Source of the DNA: Pseudocitrobacter corydidari
GTDB lineage: Bacteria > Pseudomonadota > Gammaproteobacteria > Enterobacterales > Enterobacteriaceae
Direction: 5' to 3'
Length of the DNA stretch: 64,000 nt
NCBI RefSeq assembly: GCF_021172065.1
Contig: NZ_CP087880.1
Location: forward strand, 1,774,583-1,838,582
The notes under the pieces were generated by a model. It was not told the origin of the DNA. It ran no database searches and saw only the letters and a program-made list of their open reading frames with translations. The position numbers and the translations under genes were made by a program. Numbering within the stretch: position 1 is the stretch's first letter; each line of letters opens with the position of its first letter. This document shows positions 10,692 through 21,756 of the stretch, in pieces.

Positions 10692-11351
10692 ATGCCGAAG
10701 CTCACTACCTCGCTGGCCGCGTGTTTACTGCTCGCCAGCCCGTTCACCCTGGCGCAGGATCTGCAAAGCCAGCTGTCGACGTTTTTCAGCCAAAGGCTGG
10801 AAGGGTTAAGTGATGAGGTGGTGGTGCAACTGCGTAGCCCGCTCGCGATGTTGCCCACCTGTGAGCAACCGGTGCTCAGTACGCCTGGCAATGCCCGGCT
10901 GTGGGGGAACCTGAACGTGGTGGCGCGCTGCGGTAATGAGAAACACTATTTGCAGGTGACGGTTCAGGCCACGGGCAATTATGTGGTCGCTGCCGGGCCG
11001 ATTGTGCGTGGCTCCGTGCTGAATGCGCAATCGGTCGCCCTGAAACGTGGTCGTCTGGATCAGTTGCCGCCACGCACGATGCTGGACATCAATCAGGCGC
11101 AGGACGCGGTCAGCCTGCGCGATGTTGCCGCCGGGCAAGCGTTACAGCTGACCATGATTCGCGCCGCCTGGCGGGTAAAAGCCGGGCAACGCGTCCAGGT
11201 CATCGCGAAAGGCGACGGTTTTAGCGTCAACAGTGAAGGTCAGGCGCTGAATAACGCCGCCGTGGCGCAAAATGCACGCGTGAGAATGTCCTCAGGCCAG
11301 GTGGTCAGCGGCGAAGTGAATACGGATGGGAATGTTCTGATTAACTTATAA
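10692..11351 (+). CDS. flgA: P-ring assembly chaperone FlgA
   Basis: A 219-residue periplasmic protein, the E. coli length, with a signal peptide ending near LAQ. It has the SAF-like domain (LKRGRLDQLPPRTMLDINQ) and the C-terminal AWRVKAGQRVQVIAKGDGF block. FlgA helps FlgI form the P-ring. The ATG at 10692 has GGAG seven bases upstream. An in-frame upstream start at 10650 would add 14 residues ahead of the signal peptide and is less likely. It begins the flgAMN unit. Confidence 0.95.
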   Translation: MPKLTTSLAACLLLASPFTLAQDLQSQLSTFFSQRLEGLSDEVVVQLRSPLAMLPTCEQPVLSTPGNARLWGNLNVVARCGNEKHYLQVTVQATGNYVVAAGPIVRGSVLNAQSVALKRGRLDQLPPRTMLDINQAQDAVSLRDVAAGQALQLTMIRAAWRVKAGQRVQVIAKGDGFSVNSEGQALNNAAVAQNARVRMSSGQVVSGEVNTDGNVLINL

Positions 11352-11357
11352 TCTTCA

Positions 11358-11384
11358 TAAAGAAAGTACGGCGATTGCCGATAA
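11358..11384 (+). promoter_or_regulatory. Sigma-28 promoter for flgMN
   Basis: TAAAGAAA and GCCGATAA are separated by exactly 11 nt. The -10 is a perfect FliA consensus. It lies about 60 bp upstream of flgM, so flgM can be made both by read-through from flgA and by sigma-28, the usual feedback arrangement. Confidence 0.92.
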
Positions 11385-11444
11385 AGTATTAACAAATGAA
11401 AATGGCAATCCCCGCGCCATCATAAGCCTCCATGAGGAAAGCAC

Positions 11445-11738
11445 ATGAGCATTGAACGTACATCGCCTCTGAATCCTGTTAACGCGGTACAGGCTCGCGA
11501 ACCAAACGAGACCCAGACGCCGAAAGCGCGTGTGGAAAAAAACGCTGAGATTAACAGCACCAGCGTCAAACTAAGTGACGCACAAACAACCTTAACGCAA
11601 TCGGATACGCGTGATATCAACATGGATCGCGTGGAAGCGTTGAAAACCGCTATTCGCAACGGTGAGCTGAAAATGGATACCGGTAAAATTGCTGATGCGT
11701 TGATTCAGGAAACGCAGAATTATCTACAGAGTAACTAA
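11445..11738 (+). CDS. flgM: Anti-sigma-28 factor FlgM
   Basis: A 97-residue protein, the E. coli length, beginning [19 protein letters not shown]. The disordered N-terminal half and C-terminal sigma-binding helices ([18 protein letters not shown]) are typical. It holds FliA inactive in the cytoplasm until the hook is finished, then is exported through the flagellum. Preceded by GAGGAAAG and the sigma-28 promoter. Confidence 0.97.
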   Translation: MSIERTSPLNPVNAVQAREPNETQTPKARVEKNAEINSTSVKLSDAQTTLTQSDTRDINMDRVEALKTAIRNGELKMDTGKIADALIQETQNYLQSN

Positions 11739-11742
11739 CCGC

Positions 11743-12168
11743 ATGAGTCGTCTGCCCGATATTTTGGATCAAATGACCGCTATCCTGAACTCGCTTAAAG
11801 AGGTAATGGATGCCGAGCAACAGCAGCTTTCAGCCGGAAGCGTAAACGGAAGTCTGCTGCAGCGCATAACCGAAGATAAAAGCTCGCTGCTGGCGGCGCT
11901 TGATTATCTGGAACAACAGCGTCGCGTAGAGCAGGAAGCGCAGCGTTGCGCCAATGACGACGATGTGGCATCGCGCTGGCTGAACATTACGCAGAAAACG
12001 CAGCAACTGCGTTTTCTCAATCAGCACAACGGCTGGTTGCTGGAAGGCCAAATCGCCCGAAACCAGCAGGCGCTGGAGGTGCTGAAGCCTTATCAGGAGA
12101 CGGGATTGTATGGCAAGGATGGGCAAACGGCGGGACAACCGCGCAGCGGCAAGAAATTTACCGTCTAA
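11743..12168 (+). CDS. flgN: Flagellar export chaperone FlgN
   Basis: A 141-residue helical protein starting 4 bp after flgM, so the two are co-translated. It begins MSRLPDILDQMTAILNSLKE, as in E. coli FlgN (138 residues). FlgN is the cytoplasmic chaperone for FlgK and FlgL and also affects flgM translation. A hairpin terminator follows and is shared with convergent murJ. Confidence 0.95.
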   Translation: MSRLPDILDQMTAILNSLKEVMDAEQQQLSAGSVNGSLLQRITEDKSSLLAALDYLEQQRRVEQEAQRCANDDDVASRWLNITQKTQQLRFLNQHNGWLLEGQIARNQQALEVLKPYQETGLYGKDGQTAGQPRSGKKFTV

Positions 12169-12180
12169 CCGCAATCAGGA

Positions 12181-12206
12181 CGGCGGGAAATATCACGCTC
12201 CCGCCG
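12181..12206. terminator. Hairpin between flgN and murJ
   Basis: CGGCGGGA pairs with TCCCGCCG over a 10-nt loop, between the convergent ends of flgN and murJ. No long T run follows. Confidence 0.55.
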
Positions 12207-12216
12207 CCGCATCTTA

Positions 12217-13884
<1,668 letters not shown>

Positions 13885-13894
13885 TTACAGCAGG

Positions 13895-14818
13895 TTATTC
13901 ATCAACGGCCTCGCGCCACAGCGCTTCGACGATGCGTTGCGCCATCAGCGCCTGGTCGCCAGCAGTTTCCGGAACCGTCTGATTTTGCACACATTCAATA
14001 AAGTGGCGTGCACAGCCGACGAATCCGCGCTGCTCAAGCGTGGTCTGCCAGCCGGGCACGGGACGGGTGAGCACGCCTGCGCCCCGCTCTTCTCGCCATT
14101 CACGCATATCGGTGATGTCATACAGCGCGCCGTCCGTCACCGCCTGCACCCATTCGCGCTGGCTACCGGCGCGGCGATGCATGCTAGTTGTGACGCTAAG
14201 CGTTGGATGGCTGAAGTGATGCTCAGCGTAGAGCATCTCACCGTCGTCTGTGGTTTGTAGCGTGCCGCTGCTTAAGGGCGCATTACCGCCCACCAACCAC
14301 AGCGCGGTGTCGACCACATGGAGATAATCATCCAGCAGCGTGAAGTGCAGGTCATGCGGTCCGACGCTGTCGGTACGGTGTTTATCCATTCGCAGCGACG
14401 CCGCATTGGCGAGATTGCTTTTCAGCTCACGATAGAGCGGTGCGAAACGGCGATTAAAACCCACCATCAGCGTTAACTTCTTGCGTGCGGCCAGCTCGAC
14501 CAGACGCTCAGCATCGCTCAGTTTCTCCGCCAGCGGTTTATCGACGCAGACGTGCACGCCCGCGTTCAGCAGTTCGCTGACCACCGAATAGTGAGACGCC
14601 GTTGCGCTGTGGACAAACACCGCATCGCACTGCGCCGCCAGCGAGGCTAACGAATCCGCATACGGCATGCGGTAAGTTTCGCACACTTTCAGCGCTTTCT
14701 CTTTACCTGGTGACCACGCCGCCTGTAGCGTCCAGTCGGTGGCGGCGCTGAGTACCGGAAGCCACGCCTTCTGCGCGATCCCGCCCAGCCCCACCACGCC
14801 TACGCGTAATTTCGCCAT
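13895..14818 (-). CDS. mviM: Gfo/Idh/MocA-family oxidoreductase MviM (YceM)
   Basis: A 307-residue protein starting MAKLRVGVVGLGGIAQKAW, a Rossmann NAD(P)-binding fold with the GLGGIA motif. The family motif VCVDKPLAEKLSDAERLVELA is present. The E. coli homologue has the same length and lies next to murJ. The substrate is unknown. It is 2 bp after yceH, so co-translated. Confidence 0.92.
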   Translation of the reverse strand: MAKLRVGVVGLGGIAQKAWLPVLSAATDWTLQAAWSPGKEKALKVCETYRMPYADSLASLAAQCDAVFVHSATASHYSVVSELLNAGVHVCVDKPLAEKLSDAERLVELAARKKLTLMVGFNRRFAPLYRELKSNLANAASLRMDKHRTDSVGPHDLHFTLLDDYLHVVDTALWLVGGNAPLSSGTLQTTDDGEMLYAEHHFSHPTLSVTTSMHRRAGSQREWVQAVTDGALYDITDMREWREERGAGVLTRPVPGWQTTLEQRGFVGCARHFIECVQNQTVPETAGDQALMAQRIVEALWREAVDE

Positions 14819-14820
14819 CG

Positions 14821-15468
14821 TTATTCTCCGAGATGCGCCAGCAGGGAATCCAGACGCTGTTTCAGCTCTGCCACTTCGCCTTCCAGTGCATCGACGCGCG
14901 CGCGGAGATCGTCATCCGCCGGGGCGACATCATCGGCGACCTGGGCCAGCACTTCCATTTCACCGCTGAAAAGGTGCATATAGCGGCTCTCGCGTTTGCC
15001 CGGCTCGCGCGGCAGGCGCATTACAAACGGGCCATCATCGCGCGTAGCCAATCGCTCAAGCGTGGCTTCCACTTCCGCCATATCGCTGAATTCATGCATG
15101 CGCTGGGCGCGGCCACGCAACTCGCCCGGCGTTTGCGCGCCGCGCAGGAGCAGCGTGGTGATAATTGCCACTTCGGCGCTGGAAAGTTTCAAATCGCCAA
15201 ATTCAGAATTACAGAAACGTTGTTCGTACTTGGTCACGCGGTTACCAAAACCGCTGACCGTACGCAGATAGTGACGTTTAACCAGCGTATCCAGCAGATC
15301 CTGTACATCAGAATCGCTGAGCGTCATTACCGGTTCGCGGTTGGTTTTCTGGTTACAGGCCGTCACTACGCCGTTAATCGACAGCGGATACTGTTCAGGC
15401 GTCGTCACCTGTTTTTCCAGCAGGCAGCCAATCACGCGCGCTTCAAGCGGGCTTAACTCATATTTCAT
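14821..15468 (-). CDS. yceH: YceH family protein (UPF0502)
   Basis: A 215-residue protein of the E. coli length, starting [20 protein letters not shown]. It has two winged-helix-like segments in the first 170 residues and a C-terminal coiled-coil ([20 protein letters not shown]). The function is not known; DNA or RNA binding is an inference from fold. It sits in the rimJ-yceH-mviM cluster with short gaps. Confidence 0.92.
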   Translation of the reverse strand: MKYELSPLEARVIGCLLEKQVTTPEQYPLSINGVVTACNQKTNREPVMTLSDSDVQDLLDTLVKRHYLRTVSGFGNRVTKYEQRFCNSEFGDLKLSSAEVAIITTLLLRGAQTPGELRGRAQRMHEFSDMAEVEATLERLATRDDGPFVMRLPREPGKRESRYMHLFSGEMEVLAQVADDVAPADDDLRARVDALEGEVAELKQRLDSLLAHLGE

Positions 15469-15477
15469 CTCTTCTCC

Positions 15478-16062
15478 TTAGCGACCGGCTGTCCATTCTT
15501 GTGTCGTGAGTGCGGTCAATACGTGGTCACGCCATTCGCCGTCAATCAGCAAATAGTTTTTGGCATAACCCTCTTTTTCAAAACCCAGCCGCGCCAGTAA
15601 ATCGCCGCTGCGCTGATTGTGCGGCATATAGTTAGCCATTATGCGGTGAATATGTTGGGTACGTTGCATATAGCGGATAGCGCTGGTCAGGGCTTCAAAC
15701 ATCAGCCCCTGCCCCTGCCATTTTTGCCCAATCGAGTAGCCGAGATAGCAGGCGTGGAACGAGCCGCGCACCACGTTAGAGAAATTGGCGACGCCAATGA
15801 TTTCTTTCTCCTCGGGGTCGAGCAGTGCAAAATAGTAAGCGCTTCCCTGCTTGTGAAATTCATTAATCATCGACAAGCGAGCCTGCCAGCCGGAAGGATA
15901 ACAGTGGCTATCGTCACGGATGGGCTCCCAGGGTTTCAAAAACTGCCTGTTTTCTGCGTAATAATCGGCAAGACGCCATGCATCACGGTCATGGACCAGA
16001 CGCACAACCAGACGATCGGTTGTCAAACGCACTTTCGGTACGTTACTGCGATAGCCAAACAT
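15478..16062 (-). CDS. rimJ: Ribosomal protein S5 N-acetyltransferase RimJ
   Basis: A 194-residue GNAT-fold protein of the E. coli length. It has the RimJ/RimL features: [11 protein letters not shown] near the N-terminus and an acetyl-CoA loop region around [19 protein letters not shown]. It acetylates the N-terminal alanine of ribosomal protein S5 in the cytoplasm. It is first in the leftward cluster and divergent from mdtH over 231 bp. Confidence 0.95.
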   Translation of the reverse strand: MFGYRSNVPKVRLTTDRLVVRLVHDRDAWRLADYYAENRQFLKPWEPIRDDSHCYPSGWQARLSMINEFHKQGSAYYFALLDPEEKEIIGVANFSNVVRGSFHACYLGYSIGQKWQGQGLMFEALTSAIRYMQRTQHIHRIMANYMPHNQRSGDLLARLGFEKEGYAKNYLLIDGEWRDHVLTALTTQEWTAGR

Positions 16063-16293
16063 CTCTTACTCCTGTACCTGAATAATAACCCGGGTTAACT
16101 CACTATACCTGTCCTCAGGGGGTCTGTGAAAACAGCAACATACCTTTTTTTAAACCCCGATCGCGATTTCGATAAACAAGCTCAATCAAAGCAGCATTTT
16201 GATAAAAAAATATTGTCGCTGGCAATATGGGAAAAGGTGAAGCGACCCGGCAGAATGGAGATGTTCATCTCTTTTTATTCCCCTGGAGGGGAA

Positions 16294-17502
16294 ATGTCCC
16301 GCGTATCGCAGGCAAGGAGCCTGGGTAAATATTTCCTCTTAGTCGATAACATGCTGGTTGTGCTGGGCTTTTTTGTCGTCTTTCCGCTGATCTCCATTCG
16401 TTTTGTCGATCAGATGGGCTGGGCGGCATTAATGGTCGGGATTGCGCTCGGTCTGCGCCAGCTCATTCAACAAGGTCTGGGTATTTTTGGCGGCGCGATT
16501 GCGGACCGCTTTGGCGCCAAACCGATGATTGTGACCGGCATGCTGATGCGCGCGTGCGGTTTTGCCATTATGGCGGTCGCGCACGAGCCGTGGGTGCTGT
16601 GGCTCTCTTGTTTGCTTTCCGGGCTCGGCGGTACGCTGTTCGATCCGCCGCGTTCCGCACTGGTGGTGAAGCTGGTGCGTCCGGCGCATCGTGGCCGTTT
16701 TTTCTCATTATTGATGATGCAGGACAGCGCCGGAGCGGTCATCGGCGCGCTGATGGGCAGTTGGCTGCTGCAATATGACTTCCGTCTGGTGTGCAGCGCG
16801 GGTGCGGTACTGTTCATTCTGTGCGCTATCTTTAACGCCTGCTATCTTCCGGCGTGGAAACTTTCTACCGTGAGAACGCCAGTACGCGAAGGGCTTGCGC
16901 AGGTGCTGCGTGACAAGCGTTTTGTCACCTACGTGTTAACCCTCACCGGGTACTACATGCTGGCGGTACAGGTGATGCTGATGCTGCCAATCATGGTGAA
17001 CGATATTGCGGGCTCACCTTCTGCCGTCAAATGGATGTACGCCATCGAAGCGGCGCTTTCACTGACCCTGCTCTACCCTATCGCACGATGGAGCGAAAAA
17101 CGTTTTCGCCTTGAGCAGCGCCTGATGGCAGGTCTGCTGATCATGACGGTTTCCATGTTGCCGATTGGTCTGGCAACCTCGCTACAGCAGTTATTCACGC
17201 TGATTTGTACGTTCTACATCGGTTCGATTATTGCGGAGCCGGCGCGTGAAACGCTGAGCGCACATCTGGCAAATGCCCGCGCACGCGGCAGCTATATGGG
17301 CTTCAGCCGTCTGGGTCTGGCCTTTGGCGGCGCACTCGGCTACACCGGTGGCGGCTGGCTATTTGACAGCGGGAAAGCGCTAAATCAGCCGGAACTGCCG
17401 TGGGCGATGCTGGGGCTTATCGGCATCATCACGTTTGTCGCCTTATGGTGGCAGTTCAGTCCAAAACGCGCCGCCTCCGGTATGCTTGAACCCCGTCATT
17501 AA
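16294..17502 (+). CDS. mdtH: MFS multidrug transporter MdtH
   Basis: A 402-residue, 12-helix inner-membrane transporter starting [16 protein letters not shown], matching E. coli MdtH in length and sequence. The loop motif [12 protein letters not shown] is MFS motif A. It confers modest resistance to quinolones in E. coli. The frame is open from 16126, but GGAGG just before the ATG at 16294 and homology fix the start. The usual next gene, grxB, is missing; yceB follows. Confidence 0.95.
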   Translation: MSRVSQARSLGKYFLLVDNMLVVLGFFVVFPLISIRFVDQMGWAALMVGIALGLRQLIQQGLGIFGGAIADRFGAKPMIVTGMLMRACGFAIMAVAHEPWVLWLSCLLSGLGGTLFDPPRSALVVKLVRPAHRGRFFSLLMMQDSAGAVIGALMGSWLLQYDFRLVCSAGAVLFILCAIFNACYLPAWKLSTVRTPVREGLAQVLRDKRFVTYVLTLTGYYMLAVQVMLMLPIMVNDIAGSPSAVKWMYAIEAALSLTLLYPIARWSEKRFRLEQRLMAGLLIMTVSMLPIGLATSLQQLFTLICTFYIGSIIAEPARETLSAHLANARARGSYMGFSRLGLAFGGALGYTGGGWLFDSGKALNQPELPWAMLGLIGIITFVALWWQFSPKRAASGMLEPRH

Positions 17503-17524
17503 CTCTTTTATTGCGCATCATTGC

Positions 17525-17547
17525 TGGCCTGCAAATCACGCAGGCCA
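17525..17547 (+). terminator. Hairpin after mdtH
   Basis: TGGCCTGC and GCAGGCCA pair over a 7-nt loop 22 bp after the mdtH stop. No strong T run follows. It occupies the place where grxB stands in E. coli. Confidence 0.5.
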
Positions 17548-17673
17548 TCAGTAAAATCTCATCCTAAGAAAGAAGAGATGGCACTTTCAGTATTTTCCGC
17601 TGTCATAATCACGACTGAAAGCGCAAGCTGCCTGTGGACAGGATTACAGCACAGCATCATATTGAGGAACTTC

Positions 17674-18234
17674 ATGAAGAAATTTTTTGTCATTGCCGCA
17701 CTGATCGTTGGCGGCCTGGTGGCGGGTTGTAATCAACTGACGCAATACACAGTGAGTGAACAGGAAATTAATCAGGCACTGCAAAAGCACAATAATTTCT
17801 CGAAAGATATTGGCCTGCCCGGCGTGGCCGACGCGCACATCGTGCTGAATAATCTCACCAGCGCCATTGGCCGTGAAGAGCCGAATAAAGTCACCCTCAC
17901 CGGTGACGCTAAACTGGATTTAAACTCGCTGTTTGGCAGTCAGAAAGCGACCATTGACCTGAAACTGAAAGCGTTACCGGTCTTCAACAAAGAGAAAGGT
18001 GCGATTTTCCTGCAAGAGATGGAAGTCGTCGATGCCAAAGTGACGCCGGAGAAAATGCAATCGGTGGTGCAAACTTTGGTGCCTTATCTGAACCAGTCAC
18101 TGCGCAATTACTTTAATCAGCAACCGGCTTACGTGCTGAAAGAAGATGCCAGCAAAGGCGAAGCGCTGGCTAAAAAATATGCGAAAGGCATTGAGGTAAA
18201 ACCAGGACAAATTATCATCCCGTTTACTGATTAA
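17674..18234 (+). CDS. yceB: YceB lipoprotein (DUF1439)
   Basis: A 186-residue lipoprotein of the E. coli length. The signal peptide (MKKFFVIAALIVGGLVAGC) ends in a lipobox with Cys19. The body is a DUF1439 domain, an all-beta/helix-grip type fold suspected to bind lipids; the function is unknown. The ATG at 17674 follows TTGAGGAACTTC, a good ribosome site. A long upstream open frame from 17521 is not supported. Confidence 0.93.
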   Translation: MKKFFVIAALIVGGLVAGCNQLTQYTVSEQEINQALQKHNNFSKDIGLPGVADAHIVLNNLTSAIGREEPNKVTLTGDAKLDLNSLFGSQKATIDLKLKALPVFNKEKGAIFLQEMEVVDAKVTPEKMQSVVQTLVPYLNQSLRNYFNQQPAYVLKEDASKGEALAKKYAKGIEVKPGQIIIPFTD

Positions 18235-18240
18235 CATCGT

Positions 18241-18283
18241 AAAAAAGACGCCCGGCGGATATTTTCGTCGGGCGTCTTTTTTT
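18241..18283 (+). terminator. Rho-independent terminator after yceB
   Basis: AGACGCCCG and CGGGCGTCT form a strong stem followed by eight T residues, directly after the yceB stop. Confidence 0.92.
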
Positions 18284-18299
18284 GCAGAAAGGAGTGCAA

Positions 18300-18315
18300 A
18301 GGAAAACGTTTACGT
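18300..18315 (+). promoter_or_regulatory. PurR operator upstream of pyrC
   Basis: AGGAAAACGTTTACGT is a good match to the PurR palindrome ACGCAAACGTTTNCGT and lies about 65 bp before pyrC. PurR repression of pyrC is known in E. coli. Confidence 0.75.
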
Positions 18316-18380
18316 TTATCCTTAGTGCCCGGCAAAAAACAGCCCTAATGACTGATTTCCCACCAGGCCGGAGCACACCC

Positions 18381-19427
18381 ATGACCGCATTACCGCAAGT
18401 TCTGAAAATTCGCCGCCCAGACGACTGGCATATCCATCTGCGTGATGGTGAGATGCTGAAAACCGTCGTGCCTTATACCAGCGAGCTCTATGGTCGTGCG
18501 ATCATCATGCCAAATCTGGTACCGCCTATCACCACCGTGGAAGCGGCTATCAGTTACCGCCAGCGCATTCTGGACGCCGTTCCGGCTGGCCACGATTTTA
18601 CTCCGCTGATGACCTGTTACCTCACCGACTCTCTCGATCCGAATGAAGTGGAGCGCGGTTTTCAGGAAGGCGTATTTACGGCAGCTAAGCTTTATCCGGC
18701 AAACGCAACGACCAACTCCAGCCACGGCGTCACCAGTATTGATGCCATCATGCCGGTGCTGGAGCGGATGGAAAAACTCGGAATGCCGCTGCTGGTTCAC
18801 GGTGAAGTCACTCACGCCGACATCGATATTTTTGACCGCGAAGCACGCTTTATCGAGACGGTTATGGAGCCGTTGCGCCAACGTCTGCCAGGGCTGAAAG
18901 TGGTGTTTGAACACATCACCACCAAAGATGCCGCAGATTATGTGCGTGAGGGTAATGAACTGCTGGCGGCGACCATCACCCCGCAACATCTGATGTTCAA
19001 CCGCAACCACATGCTGGTTGGCGGCGTGCGCCCGCATCTTTACTGCCTGCCGATCCTCAAACGTAATATCCACCAGCAGGCGCTGCGCGAACTGGTTGCC
19101 AGCGGCTTCGAGCGCGCATTCCTCGGGACTGACTCCGCGCCGCATGCGCGTCATCGCAAAGAAGCCAGCTGCGGCTGTGCAGGCTGCTTTAATGCGCCCA
19201 CCGCGCTGGGTAGCTATGCCACCGTCTTTGAAGAGATGAACGCGCTACAGCACTTCGAAGCCTTCACCTCGCTAAATGGCCCACGTTTTTACGGCCTGCC
19301 GGTGAATGAATCGACCGTTGAGCTGGTACGTGAAGAGAGCCAGGTGGTTGAGAGCATTGCTCTTTCTGACGATACCCTGATCCCCTTCCTCGCCGGCGAA
19401 ACCGTACGCTGGACGGTAAAAAAATAA
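18381..19427 (+). CDS. pyrC: Dihydroorotase PyrC
   Basis: A 348-residue cytosolic zinc enzyme of the E. coli length that closes carbamoyl aspartate to dihydroorotate, the third step of UMP synthesis. The metal motif WHIHLRDG, the Lys to be carboxylated in [16 protein letters not shown], the histidines in LVHGEVTH and VFEHIT, and the catalytic Asp in GTDSAPHAR are all present. The start ([16 protein letters not shown]) is placed by homology after CCGGAGCAC. A PurR box lies upstream. CTP-sensitive start switching, known in E. coli, cannot be judged by eye. Confidence 0.97.
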   Translation: MTALPQVLKIRRPDDWHIHLRDGEMLKTVVPYTSELYGRAIIMPNLVPPITTVEAAISYRQRILDAVPAGHDFTPLMTCYLTDSLDPNEVERGFQEGVFTAAKLYPANATTNSSHGVTSIDAIMPVLERMEKLGMPLLVHGEVTHADIDIFDREARFIETVMEPLRQRLPGLKVVFEHITTKDAADYVREGNELLAATITPQHLMFNRNHMLVGGVRPHLYCLPILKRNIHQQALRELVASGFERAFLGTDSAPHARHRKEASCGCAGCFNAPTALGSYATVFEEMNALQHFEAFTSLNGPRFYGLPVNESTVELVREESQVVESIALSDDTLIPFLAGETVRWTVKK

Positions 19428-19462
19428 ATCGCACGCTCCCTGTTGTAAGTTTTTCGCTTTAA

Positions 19463-19478
19463 CTGTATAAACATACAG
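19463..19478 (+). promoter_or_regulatory. LexA (SOS) box upstream of dinI
   Basis: CTGTATAAACATACAG fits CTGT-N8-ACAG, the SOS box, 21 bp before the dinI start. dinI is a known LexA target. Confidence 0.93.
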
Positions 19479-19498
19479 TACACATACAGGGGGCAACC

Positions 19499-19744
19499 AT
19501 GCGCATTGAAGTGACTATTGCTAAAACCACAACCCTCCCCGCTGGCGCGCTTGACGCTCTGGCGGGTGAACTCTCCCGACGAATTAACAATCAGTTTCCG
19601 GATAGCGGCGGCACCGTTTCGGTGCGCTACGCATCGGCAAATAACCTTTCGGTTATCGGTGGCATTAAAGAAGACAAAGACCGGATCAGCGACATTCTCC
19701 AGGAGACCTGGGAAAGCGCGGATGACTGGTTTATAACCGATTAA
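19499..19744 (+). CDS. dinI: DNA damage-inducible protein DinI
   Basis: An 81-residue protein of the E. coli length, starting MRIEVTIAKTTTLPAGALDA. The acidic C-terminal helix (ESADDWFITD) mimics DNA and contacts RecA. DinI stabilises RecA filaments and tunes LexA and UmuD cleavage. GGGGGCAACC precedes the ATG and a LexA box lies upstream. Confidence 0.96.
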   Translation: MRIEVTIAKTTTLPAGALDALAGELSRRINNQFPDSGGTVSVRYASANNLSVIGGIKEDKDRISDILQETWESADDWFITD

Positions 19745-19767
19745 TTTGCTCCCTCATTGTGTTCTTT

Positions 19768-19790
19768 GCCGGGTCGCCCCGGCTTTTTTA
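19768..19790 (+). terminator. Rho-independent terminator after dinI
   Basis: GCCGGG and CCCGGC around TCGC, then TTTTTTA. Confidence 0.88.
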
Positions 19791-20018
19791 TTTCTCGCCG
19801 CCCCGCTTCTTTTTGACCTTATTCTGATTCCATTAATAAAATCCCAGCCATAATGGTGATTTATTGCGCAACAAAACGCGTACTTTAGGAATTTGTGTTG
19901 CATTTTATTTAAAATCTCGAATATTAAGTAAGTTGTTGGTATACTGAAAAAGCTTCGAAAAAAACCTGCATTGAACCTCGAGAGTTGTTGCCTTTTAACA
20001 AAGATATAAGGGGTTATG

Positions 20019-20273
20019 ATGGAAAAGAATAATGAAGTCATCCAGACCCATCCCCTCGTCGGATGGGACATCAGCACCGTTGATAGCTACGATGCGCTGA
20101 TGCTGCGCCTGCACTACCAAGACCCCAATGAATCGAGCAAGAAAGAAGCTGAAATAGGTCAAACGCTTTGGTTGACTACCGATGTCGCTCGTCAATTTAT
20201 TTCTATATTAGAGGCGGGCATCGCCAAAATTGAATCCGGCGATTACCAGGCGAATGAGTATCGCAGGCATTAG
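20019..20273 (+). CDS. bssS: Biofilm regulator BssS (YceP)
   Basis: An 84-residue protein nearly identical to E. coli BssS ([20 protein letters not shown], ending ANEYRRH). It is a small cytoplasmic protein linked in E. coli to biofilm formation through indole and autoinducer-2 signalling; the mechanism is unclear. An ATG one codon upstream is also possible. AAGGGG precedes the start, and a TATACT element lies about 80 bp upstream. Confidence 0.94.
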   Translation: MEKNNEVIQTHPLVGWDISTVDSYDALMLRLHYQDPNESSKKEAEIGQTLWLTTDVARQFISILEAGIAKIESGDYQANEYRRH

Positions 20274-20297
20274 TGCTGATACGAATAATTATCAAAC

Positions 20298-20320
20298 AGG
20301 CACCTTCGGGTGCCTTCTTT
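20298..20320 (+). terminator. Terminator after bssS
   Basis: AGGCACC and GGGTGCCT pair across a TTC loop and are followed by TCTTTATTTT. Confidence 0.8.
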
Positions 20321-20419
20321 ATTTTCAGGCTTGTATCCATCCTCCTTGTTAATTACCCTGCTATACACACCATCCTGCATGCTGATGCGGCTTATCAAAA
20401 AACAATTCCAGGAAGCGCT

Positions 20420-21538
20420 ATGCAATATGACTTAATCATTGTCGGCAGTGGCTCCGTCGGGGCGGCAGCCGGATACTACGCCCGTAAAGCGGGACTAAAT
20501 GTCCTGATGACCGATGCCCACATGCCGCCGCATACCGAAGGCAGCCACCACGGCGACACGCGTCTGATTCGCCACGCGTATGGTGAAGGCGAAAAATATG
20601 TTCCTCTGGTGCTGCGCGCGCAGCAATTGTGGGACGCGCTGGCCGCTACCAGCGGTGAAGCGCTGTTTGAACGTAGCGGCGTGGTGAATCTTGGCCCGGC
20701 AGATTCAACCTTTCTTGCCACCGTCGCGGAGAGTGCGGAAAAATTCGGCCTTGATGTAGAGCGACTGGATGCCGCAGGCGTGATGGCCCGCTGGCCTGAA
20801 ATTCAGGTGCCCGAAGACTATCAGGCCATCTTTGAGCCAGCGTCTGGCGTGCTGAAAAGCGAGCTGGCGGTAAAAACAGTGATCGCGCTGGCAAAGGAAG
20901 CGGGTTGCGCGCAGCTCTTCAATTGCCCCGTCACCGGGATTGAACATCACGCTAACGGAGTCGCGATAGAAACGTCAGAAGGCCGCTTTGAAGGGAAAAA
21001 ACTGCTGCTCAGCGCCGGTACCTGGGTTAAGCAACTCTACCCGCAATTGCCAATACAACCGGTTCGGAAAGTGTTTGCCTGGTTCCAGGCCGACGGGCGT
21101 TACAGCCGCAAAAATAACTTCCCGGCGTTTACGGGTGAATTGCCTAACGGCGACCAGTTCTACGGTTTCCCGGCAGTTGAGAATGAACTTAAAATCGGCA
21201 AGCATAACGGCGGTCAGCTTATCAATACGCCGCAAGGACGCAAACCGTTCGGTACCGTCGCCACCGATGGCTCTGAGGCGTTCAGCTTCCTGCGTAATAT
21301 TCTGCCCGGTATTGGCGGCTGTTTGCACGGCGCAGCCTGTACCTATGACAACACGCCGGATGAAGATTTTATTATCGATACGCTGCCCGGTCAGCCAAAT
21401 ACCTTGCTGATTGGCGGGTTGAGCGGCCATGGGTTCAAGTTCGCGACCGTGCTGGGTGAAATTGCCACACGATTCGCGCAGTCACAGCCAGAAACCTTTA
21501 ACCTGGCGCCCTTCTCGCTTTCCCGTTTTGACGATTAA
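20420..21538 (+). CDS. solA: N-methyl-L-tryptophan oxidase SolA
   Basis: A 372-residue flavoprotein of the E. coli length. It begins [20 protein letters not shown], a dinucleotide-binding GxGxxG fold of the sarcosine oxidase/DAAO family. The family [17 protein letters not shown] motif and the Cys of the [19 protein letters not shown] region, the site of covalent FAD attachment in relatives, are present. It demethylates N-methyl amino acids and releases formaldehyde and peroxide. The longer open frame from 20273 is rejected because GGAAGCG precedes 20420. Confidence 0.94.
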   Translation: MQYDLIIVGSGSVGAAAGYYARKAGLNVLMTDAHMPPHTEGSHHGDTRLIRHAYGEGEKYVPLVLRAQQLWDALAATSGEALFERSGVVNLGPADSTFLATVAESAEKFGLDVERLDAAGVMARWPEIQVPEDYQAIFEPASGVLKSELAVKTVIALAKEAGCAQLFNCPVTGIEHHANGVAIETSEGRFEGKKLLLSAGTWVKQLYPQLPIQPVRKVFAWFQADGRYSRKNNFPAFTGELPNGDQFYGFPAVENELKIGKHNGGQLINTPQGRKPFGTVATDGSEAFSFLRNILPGIGGCLHGAACTYDNTPDEDFIIDTLPGQPNTLLIGGLSGHGFKFATVLGEIATRFAQSQPETFNLAPFSLSRFDD

Positions 21539-21550
21539 TTGGTGCGGTTT

Positions 21551-21580
21551 GCCTGATGGCGCTGCGCTTATCAGGCCTAC
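21551..21580. repeat. REP element
   Basis: A single REP-like unit, GCCTGATGGC and its inverted partner TTATCAGGCC, lies 12 bp after solA. Confidence 0.75.
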
Positions 21581-21642
21581 ACACGAAAGCACCTGACAAA
21601 AACACAGGCACATACGATGATGTGCCTTTAAAGAGAACAACA

Positions 21643-21756
21643 ATGCAGCGTCTATATCACTACCTGGTCAACAACCTGCGCGAACACTTTATGATTTACG
21701 TCGCGCTCTGTCTGCTGCTGGCCCTGATCGATCTAATCTGGATTTTCTTCGCCTGA
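21643..21756 (+). CDS. yceO: YceO-like small membrane protein
   Basis: A 37-residue protein, MQRLYHYLVNNLREHFMIYV followed by a strongly hydrophobic helix ending LIWIFFA. It resembles the C-terminal 37 residues of E. coli YceO (46 residues: RRLLHYLINNIREHLMLY, then a helix) and holds the same place beside solA. AAAGAG lies a few bases upstream. One membrane segment is predicted; the function is unknown. The last base abuts the trhO stop on the other strand. Confidence 0.75.
   Translation: MQRLYHYLVNNLREHFMIYVALCLLLALIDLIWIFFA

Noticed and set aside
17503..17673. Degenerate grxB pseudogene
   Set aside because: The gap is only 171 bp and no glutaredoxin motif is readable on either strand.
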